64,000 bases of DNA from Endothia cerciana (taxonomy: Eukaryota; Ascomycota; Sordariomycetes; Diaporthales; Cryphonectriaceae), in NCBI GenBank assembly GCA_026119935.1, contig JALRMH010000057.1:1-64000 (forward strand). The letters run 5' to 3'. Both the position numbers and the translations under genes were made by a program. The notes below the pieces were generated by a model that saw nothing but the letters and a program-made list of their open reading frames with translations, made no database searches and was not told where the DNA came from. Below, one piece after another: positions 56,436 through 64,000 of the stretch (within the stretch, counting starts at the first letter, position 1; each line of letters starts with the position of its first letter).

Positions 56436-58138
56436 ATGGTATGTGAAGCTCCACGACCTGCGTCCATGTCCTGCTTGCTCTTGGCTTCGCGCCTCGCCTC
56501 GCAGCATGCACCTGGCATCTACTGACTGTCTCGTGCAAACAGGGTCAGAACCAGTCCGGTATGGGACCTGGCCAGGATGGCCGTGACGACAAGGACAAGA
56601 AGGTGCGCTGGCCCCCCCATCCATCCCAACACCCAACACCCAACACCCAATGCCCATCCTCTGTCTCCTCCTATGTGACGGCGGCGAACCCTCTGCCTGG
56701 CTTCCCCTGCTCTGCTGACACTCTTTCGTCCTCATCACATGTAGAAGGACAAGCCCAAGTATGAGCCTCCGCCAAAGCCCACCATGCGCGTTGGCCGCAA
56801 GAAGAGAAAACAGGGCGGTACCAGCGCTGCCGCCAAGCTCCCCGCCGTCTACCCCAGCCAGCGCTGCAAGCTCCGCCTGCTGCGTATGCAGCGCATCCAC
56901 GACCATCTGCTCCTCGAGGAGGAGTACGTCGAGAATCAGGAACGTCTGCGCAAGGCAAAGGCCGCCAAGGATAGCTCTGCTCCAGCTGCCGCCGATGACG
57001 CCGCCGACCGCAACGCCGACGAGCGTGGCCGCGTTGACGACATGAGGGGGAGCCCCATGGGTGTCGGCACCCTCGAGGAGATGATCGATGACGATCACGC
57101 CATCGTGTCGAGCACCACCGGGCCCGAGTACTACGTCAGCATCATGAGCTTCGTCGACAAGGACCTGCTCGAGCCCGGCGCCAGCGTCCTTCTGCACCAC
57201 AAGAGCGTCAGCATCGTTGGTGTCCTGACAGATGACACCGACCCCGCCGTCAGCGTCATGAAGCTGGACAAGGCCCCGACTGAATCATACGCAGACATCG
57301 GCGGCCTGGAGCAGCAGATCCAGGAGGTCAGGGAGTCGGTCGAGCTGCCCCTGTTGCATCCCGAGCTGTACGAGGAGATGGGCATCAAGCCGCCCAAGGG
57401 TGTCATTCTATACGGCGCTCCAGGTACTGGAAAGACCCTCCTGGCAAAGGCCGTGGCGAACCAGACGTCTGCGACGTTCTTGCGCATCGTTGGTTCCGAG
57501 TTGATCCAGAAGTATCTCGGCGATGGCCCCCGCCTGGTCCGCCAGCTTTTCCAGGTCAGTCCGGCGCCCTGCGGAGCCACCCCCCACAGCCCTGATCCTA
57601 GGCTGCCCCCCTGCTGACATGCCCGACACAGGTCGCCGGCGAGAACGCCCCCTCGATCGTCTTCATCGACGAGATCGACGCCATCGGCACGAAGCGTTAC
57701 GAGTCTACGTCAGGGGGCGAGCGGGAGGTCCAGCGGACCATGCTTGAGCTCCTCAACCAGCTGGACGGCTTCGACGACCGCGGCGATGTCAAGGTCATCA
57801 TGGCAACCAACAAGATCGAGACTCTGGACCCCGCCCTGATCCGGCCTGGCCGTATCGACCGGAAGATCCTCTTCGAGCCCCCAGACCAGAACACCAAGCG
57901 CAAGATCTTCAACCTGCACACGTCCAAGATGAACCTCAACGAGGACGTGGACCTGGAGGAGTTCATCGCGCAGAAGGACGACCTCTCGGGCGCCGACATC
58001 AAGGCTATCTGCTCCGAGGCCGGTCTCTTGGCACTGCGAGAGAGGCGTATGCGGGTGCAGATGTCCGACTTCCGGTCCGCCCGTGAGAGAGTGCTTCGAA
58101 CCAAGCAGGAAGGCGAGCCCGAGGGATTGTATTTGTAG
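56436..58138 (+). CDS. RPT2: 26S proteasome regulatory ATPase Rpt2
   Basis: AAA-ATPase of the 19S base ring, unfolding substrates. Exons 56436-56438 (the ATG alone), 56543-56602, 56745-57554 and 57632-58138 give 459 residues. The first intron begins right after the start codon (ATG then GTATGT; TACTGACTG branch; ACAG), so the protein starts MGQNQSG, the myristoylation signal conserved in Rpt2. A charged N-terminal region with coiled coil (about 60-110) precedes the OB-like segment and the ATPase domain. Walker A is GAPGTGKT at 245-252 and Walker B is FIDEID at about 302-307. NKIETLDPALIRPGRIDRK holds sensor and arginine-finger positions. The final three residues LYL form the HbYX-like tail that docks into the 20S ring. 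Divergent to the E2 gene UBC1. Confidence 0.97.
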
Positions 58139-60480
58139 GACTGACACTGTACTTCTACGTGGGAGGGTCGCGGTAATGAGAGAAACCTCCGCTGCAGACG
58201 AGCTATAGCATGGCAATAGATGAGGAATAGATAGCATTGAAACCCGCCCTGCTTGCACAAGGTCCTTCTCAGCATCCCGGGCCGCACCGACGTGCCCCCC
58301 TGACAGTTCCTCACAGTCGCCGGCTTGTGAAGTGATTATCCTCGGCAAGGGCACTGGCTGTGTGATGGGATGTGGTACCACTGTCGGCAATCCCACTGAG
58401 GTTGGCTGATGTCCAGACGACTTTCCCAAATTGAGGGCCATGCGTCAAGTCAGGAGGGATGGATTCAGGAAATCTGTCGAGCGTTGGAACCTTGCTGCTC
58501 TGTCTTCGGCCCCTGGAGAAGTGCTTCCCAGGCGATGGATGAAGGGAGGGTAATCATCGCACCCAGCCCCAGAAAGGACCTGGGATTCTGATCACGAAGA
58601 AGCTCACCACGGAGGAGGTAGATCCGAAGAAGGGGTTCTTAGAAGAATCAAAAACCAAAAAAAAGGGGGGGGGGGAGGCGAGGCAGATGGAGAGGTGAGG
58701 ATGAAGAATCGAGCTCGATGGAGCCGATACGGTTGATGAAATTTCATCCTATTACCCCGGGAGTCTGTCTCTGGGTAGAAATACGAGAACGGAGAGCTGA
58801 GTGCAAATTTTCCGTGTCTGGAAGGACGAGTGTACGTCAACAAGACGTCTGTCAAAGCCCTGCGAAAAGGGTCATGAGAAGACACCCATCAGTCTGGGAT
58901 AATGGGCCTCAGAAGCGGTGGAATGTGAGGGGGCCTCTGGAGGCCTCTGGAGGATTGCCATTCTAGGAAAGCCGTGATGATGACGGGGGGTTGAGTGCCA
59001 TCGGATCCACCTTCTCCACGATGCCAGCCGCCGTCATGCAACGAGGAGACAAGAGGTCAGACATGTGAACAGCACGGCATACACGGCAGAGCTGCTGATG
59101 CTGATCCACGCGGCCCAAATCCCTCGGCATCCTGCACCGGGACGTGCTATGTACTATGTAGTAGTGTCTTCCCCAGAAAACAAGCCGCAGCTGGCGTGGG
59201 CGTGGAGAGCGGGGCCAGGGGACCACACCTCCCGCATTGCGGGCTCGGGGTTATCTCTGTCGTTCCCTAGTGGCCAGGCTGGCGCAAATCGTGACAGGAC
59301 GACACCAGAAAGAAGGGTGGACACGATGCCAAGCTATGCGGCTGTGCATCGAGCCGGCGTCCAAGAAGGGGGGCGTGGCCTGCGCTAGGGAGGAATCCAG
59401 ATATCAAAACAGGGCCCTGAACCTCATCTCACGACTATGCGCGATTTCTGACCGCATGTTACGCCTCTACTCTCCGCGACCACGTTACGAAAAGGGCCCA
59501 GTCCGTGGCCTTTGAACTCTATCCCGGAATGAGTTTGGCATGCGGCATTTCTCGAAGCTGACAGCACGGTACTGTATAGGATATCCTCGGGACGCCGACA
59601 GCGAGTGTTCCCTCCTCCTCCTCCTCCTCCTGGCCCTGCGCGCGGCCCACCCAATCACCCAATCCCTCCTGACCAGGAGTCCGGGGCCTCATCTCGCGGC
59701 AGCAGCTTTTCATCACAAGCAGGCAGATTCCTCAACACGCGCACTGCAGATCAATGAGGGATTTTGGCGACGAGGACCGCTTTCCACATGCGTCTGCCGT
59801 GACGGAGCCCCTACGAGCTCGTCCAGGCTCCCTGGACGTTGATCTGAACGGTTCTACTGCAGCGTTTGATGGCGCGAACAGCGCCTGGGCTCGATGCTCG
59901 TCCCTGTTTTCCAGATAGCCACGCGAATACTCAGATCCCAACGGTCACTCTCCACCCGCGATGTCTCGTGCTGCAATTACACTCCCTTCCATCATGTCCT
60001 GCCGGAGCGCTGCCACCGCCAAGTCTTGTGCTTGTTGCACTGCCTCTTGCCGCTACAGGCGCCGCTCTCCTTGTCAACGCTCTATGTAGGGAGACAGGCT
60101 AGCCACGTCCCGGGCGTGCGTGCATCTCATGTCCGGAGGTCCATCGGGATGACACCCGTCTCCCCTTCGAGCTCGATTGGCCTAGATGCCCGGATAAGAT
60201 GAACAGGAGAACAGGGTGAGCTTGTCGAGATCCTCCTGCCGCACCTCCTCATTGCTCCGCCGTCCTGGTGAAGCACGCCAGCTCCGTATCCTGCCGGTGT
60301 TCTTGTTGCCTAATCGATGCTCGTTTCGTTTCATGTCAGTTTGCCATCCGGCGGTCTCGTGTAATGAAGTGAAGTCTTCACCCCAGCGCCCAGTATAAAT
60401 CCCCCGTTCGTGGTCGAGGCTTTTGCTTCCAAGGCTTTCCTGCACATCTATTCTTCGTACCTCGCTGTCCCTCTACTGCC
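58139..60480. other. Gene-poor intergenic region
   Basis: 2.3 kb between RPT2 and the P-type ATPase gene. Contains a poly-G tract near 58666-58675 and a CTC repeat near 59612-59630. Overlapping frames on both strands show no domain. The last few hundred bases should include the ATPase promoter. Confidence 0.5.
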
Positions 60481-63400
60481 ATGGTTTTCAGTGTGACCCA
60501 GAGCTACACGACCTATCTCGCCATGGACGAGAATGCAGCCGGAAAGTCTGGTCCAGAGCGGATCCGCTTCGAGGGCCTGGACGAGGAGGCCGACAGAGCC
60601 TCGGGCAGCCATGGAGGGCACGGCTCGAGTGCCATCGGCCATCGTCCTCCGTTGGCTCGTCAGTCGACCGCGATATCAGAAGACTCCATGTCACTACGCC
60701 AAGCTGGTCGCCGTGGAAGCATAACAATAGAGCCTGCGGCTGCTCTGCCTATTCAATATCGGACCCTGTAAGCCAGAAGACGCCGACACACGGCAGAGAT
60801 TCTCTGCTGCACCAGTTCGCAACCCGTGCTTTCTCGGCATCTTTTGTCAAGCAGGTTCTAATGACTGGGCAGGTCGATTGATATTGATGATGCCAAGGGC
60901 AAGCAGAAGAAGAATGCGGCAGTCACTGGTGAGTCTTTCGAATTTCGATCTCTGACTGGAGCTGCGTCGCATCCTGTGAGGTGCTCTGTGGGCAGCCTTT
61001 TCGTGCATAGTGGCATGCGTGCTCATCCTCTTGATGACGGAAACTGTTCACCTCTGACACTACTCTCACGAGCAGACATCGTCGACCTAGAATGGCACAC
61101 TATAACAGCCAACGAGCTCGTTCGACGTCTCAACTCATCCCTCAAGGACGGTCTTTCCGAAGAGCAGGTAAAAGATCGCCAACAGCGCTATGGAAAGAAC
61201 GCGCCCTCTCCGCCGCAGACACATCATTTCAAGACTATCATGGGTTACTTCTTCAAGGGCTTCGGATCTGTCCTCCTAATTGCGGCAATCCTCGTCTTCA
61301 TCGCATGGGAACCACTCGGGGACCCGCCTGCGCAGGCCAATTTGGCCCTTGCAATCGTCCTGGTTGCAGTCTTCCTCATCCAGGCTGCTTTCAACATGTG
61401 GCAAGATTGGTCTTCAGGTCGCGTCATGGCAAGTATCAAGAACATGCTACCTGATGAGTGCCACGTCGTTCGGGACGGCACGCAGATGACAATGTTCGCC
61501 TATGACTTGGTACCTGGTGATGTCTTGCTGGTTAAGGCTGGCAACAAGCTACCGGCGGACGTCAGGTTCACACAGGTCTCATCAGACGCGAAGTTTGATC
61601 GGTCTATCCTCACTGGTAGGTCTATGTAATTACAGAACTTCACGCCGCCCTTCCACAAGGAGCATTTCCCATACCTAGAACCTGCCAACACACTGCCGTA
61701 TATGGTCTGACTTGTTTTGATCGCCCAGGTGAATCGGTCCCTCTCTCAGCCGCAGTCGACTCAACGGACAATAACTACCTCGAGACGAAGAACATCGGTC
61801 TCCAGGGAACACATTGTGTCTCAGGAAAATGTACTGGCGTCGTGGTCGCCACGGGGAACAGGACTGTCTTTGGGAGAATCGCCAAACTGACGAATGAGCC
61901 CAAGACTGGCATGACAACACTTGAGCGCGAGGTGCTAAATTTCATCCTGATCATATGCTCGATCATGCTCATAATGATCATTATTGTCTTGGTACTATGG
62001 TGAGTCCCACCCGATGACTTGTCCTGGCCCGCGCGGTCGTTTGCTTGACAGCTCGAGGGCATCTCCCGCAGGGTGATCCCGTGGGATATCCCCTCTGGTG
62101 TGGCCTCATCTTAGGAGATCATTGTCTGTGTGGCGGTAGGCGTGGGATCGAGCTGGTTCTAATAGTTACCTCTTTAGGGCCGCCTGGCTTAGAAAAGAGC
62201 ATCCAGACTGGATCAATGTCCCCACACTCATTGTCGACTGCGTCTCGGTAGCAGTAGCTTTCATTCCTGAAGGGCTCCCGGTAGCCCTGACGGCGAGTCT
62301 GACGATCAGTGCCAACATGATGCGAAAGAACAAGATCCTTTGCAAGTCTCTAAAGACTGTCGAGACACTGGGGTCAGTATCCGTCATATGCTCAGACAAG
62401 ACCGGAACCTTGACTGCGGTATGTTTTGATATGGGATAACTGACATGGGTCCACTGAGGTCTATGGCTAACCCTCACTCCCTCGTGTAGAACAAGATGGA
62501 GGTCAAAGATTGCTATGTTGGTCTCGAGAAGATGACAGCAGATGTAGCACGAGATACCATCGTCGCGGAGCGCAACACCGTTGGCAGGTTCGCCGGCAAT
62601 GCAATCGATCAATTGCGCACCATAGCAGGTCTGTGCAACTCAGCCGAGTTTGACGCCCAGACTCGGAGTTTGCCTCTCGCTGAGCGCAAGATCCACGGCG
62701 ATGCGACTGACTCTGCTATTCTCCGCTTCGCCGAGTCTCTCGGGCCCATGTCGGAGCTGAAAAGGTGCTGGCAGACAAAGTTTGAGCTTGCCTTCAACAG
62801 CAAGAACAAGTTCATGATTAAGGTGCTGGGCCTGACCCATCCCGATGGCCTTGAGGATGCAGTGCCGTTGGACACGGCCTCCGTGTTTGAGCCTGGCGAT
62901 ATGTAAGGCCCCTCTTCATCACAAACCCTATACTTCCCCACTTGCGCATCGGTGTGGTGTGGCTTGCTGAATCGTCTCTCAAAGGCTTCTTACCATGAAG
63001 GGCGCCCCTGATAGGCTTATCGACCGATGTAGTCGCTACATTGGCAGGACTGGAGCATCGCACACCCTCGGCGACTCAACGAAAGATCGGATTGAAGCGA
63101 TCCAGCAAGAGTACTCTTCTCAGGGTCGCCGTGTGCTCCTCCTCGCACATAAGACCCTCTCCCGTAGTTCGATCAGGTCGTCACCCATGGATCCGACGTT
63201 CGAGGGGGAGATTACCCAGCAAGCAAAGTCTGGCCTCACACTGGTCGGTCTTGTTGCGATAGTTGACCCACCGCGCCCCGAGATTCCCGAGGTCATTCAG
63301 ACCCTGAGGGGTGCGGGTATCCGGATTTTCATGGTCACTGGCGACTTCGCACTGACAGCTCAGGCTGTTGCGACTGAATGTGGGATCATCACCAACCCTG

Positions 63401-64000
63401 CCGAGGCCGTCAAAGATGCTTCAGCCCTCAGCCGACACCCTCTGGCCCATGCCTCGGAACTGAACAACAGGGCAACACCCAAGAACGTCCGCTTCGACGA
63501 CGAGCTCTTCCCGACCTCGATCGTCCTCTCTGGCCATGATCTCGTGGCCATGAACGAGTCTCAGTGGGACCAGCTGGTCTCATCATACACAGAAGTTGTT
63601 TTTGCACGGACCACACCCGAACAGAAACTGCGCATTGTTCGCGAGCTCCAGTCTAGGGGCCTGGTGGTCGGCATGACAGGTGACGGCGTAAACGACGCTC
63701 CTGCGCTTCGAGCCGCAGATGTTGGCATTGCCGTGGGGTCTGGCAGTGATATCGCTGTTGAAGCCGCGGATATGGTCCTGCTCGAGAGTTTCAGCAGCAT
63801 CGTCGAGGCCGTGAGGTTTGGCCGGATGATGTTTGACAACCTCAAAAAAACCATTGCGTATCTCCTGCCCGCCGGAAGCTTCTCCGAGTTCTGGCCCGTC
63901 TTCACCAATGTGGCCTTTGGGCTGCCGCAGGTCCTGAGTAGTTTCTTGATGATCGTTATTTGGTAAGCATGCTGACGCCTTGGAGGGACGGGGGGGGGGG
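60481..64000 (+). CDS. P-type cation-transporting ATPase, type II (partial at right edge)
   Basis: Exons 60481-60767, 60873-60928, 61076-61615, 61729-61999, 62178-62418, 62490-62902 and 62985-63962; a GTAAGC donor follows at 63963, so the last exons lie outside the window. About 928 residues are visible. A ~115-residue Ser/Arg-rich cytosolic N-terminus precedes the cation-ATPase N-domain (LEWHTITANELVRRLNSSL). Key motifs are TGES at 294-297, phosphorylated Asp458 in ICSDKTGTLTA, MKGAPDRLIDR, MVTGDFALTAQAVA and GMTGDGVNDAPALRAADVGIAVG. The membrane motif reads AFIPEGLPVALTA. Overall it resembles the fungal Na,K-ATPase-alpha-like (IIC) proteins, but PEGLP is shared with calcium pumps, so the ion is uncertain. 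Plasma or endomembrane location cannot be told. Confidence 0.9.

Noticed and set aside
1..64000. tRNA, rRNA, CRISPR array or virus-like genes
   Set aside because: I looked for T-arm-like GGTTC motifs with acceptor pairing, rRNA-like segments, and regular repeat-spacer arrays, and found none.

Overview
The window is nuclear DNA of a filamentous ascomycete (Pezizomycotina, most likely Sordariomycetes). The basis is protein-coding genes on both strands broken by short GT-AG introns (about 50-170 nt) with CTRAC-type branch points, the protein families present (GH6 cellulase, endothiapepsin-type protease, fungal sulfotransferase-like P-loop protein, Elp3, Rpt2, Sec72, fungal-type cation ATPase), long microsatellites and homopolymers between genes, and a few decayed genes. 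I see no ribosomal RNA, tRNA, CRISPR or intact transposon. Exon boundaries below come from reading frame, splice signals and family conservation, and every multi-exon model sums to an open frame.

Left part (1-11.3 kb): two short cysteine-rich genes that look like tandem paralogues (781-1243 and 2067-2626), a long GC-rich stretch with microsatellites, a conserved-looking hypothetical gene (6652-7074, perhaps starting at 6379), SEC72 (minus) and a 549-residue multi-pass membrane protein (minus).

Middle part (11-43 kb): gene-poor accessory DNA with separated genes. These are a three-exon sulfotransferase-like P-loop protein (minus), a decayed Gfo/Idh/MocA oxidoreductase, a secreted GH6 cellobiohydrolase facing a phospholipase D-like protein, an AT-rich relic block, cyclin H, a BAR-domain protein, a short MetE-like methyltransferase, a glutathione transferase, a secreted aspartic protease and a nine-exon MFS sugar transporter. 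GH6, protease and sugar transporter suggest plant biomass use, but they are far apart and not an obvious cluster.

Right part (43-64 kb): mostly housekeeping genes. These are a Swi5-like recombination mediator in four small exons, a disrupted fasciclin-domain gene next to a 30-bp inverted repeat, an MFS transporter, ELP3 and succinyl-CoA ligase alpha (divergent), a UBC1-type E2 and proteasome ATPase RPT2 (divergent), and a P-type cation ATPase running off the right edge.

No clearly new multi-gene system is visible. The most unusual items are the paired cysteine-rich genes, the RIP-like pseudogene, the large hairpin at 46.2 kb, the competing palindromes beside the AT-rich block, and the RPT2 start codon isolated on a 3-nt coding exon.
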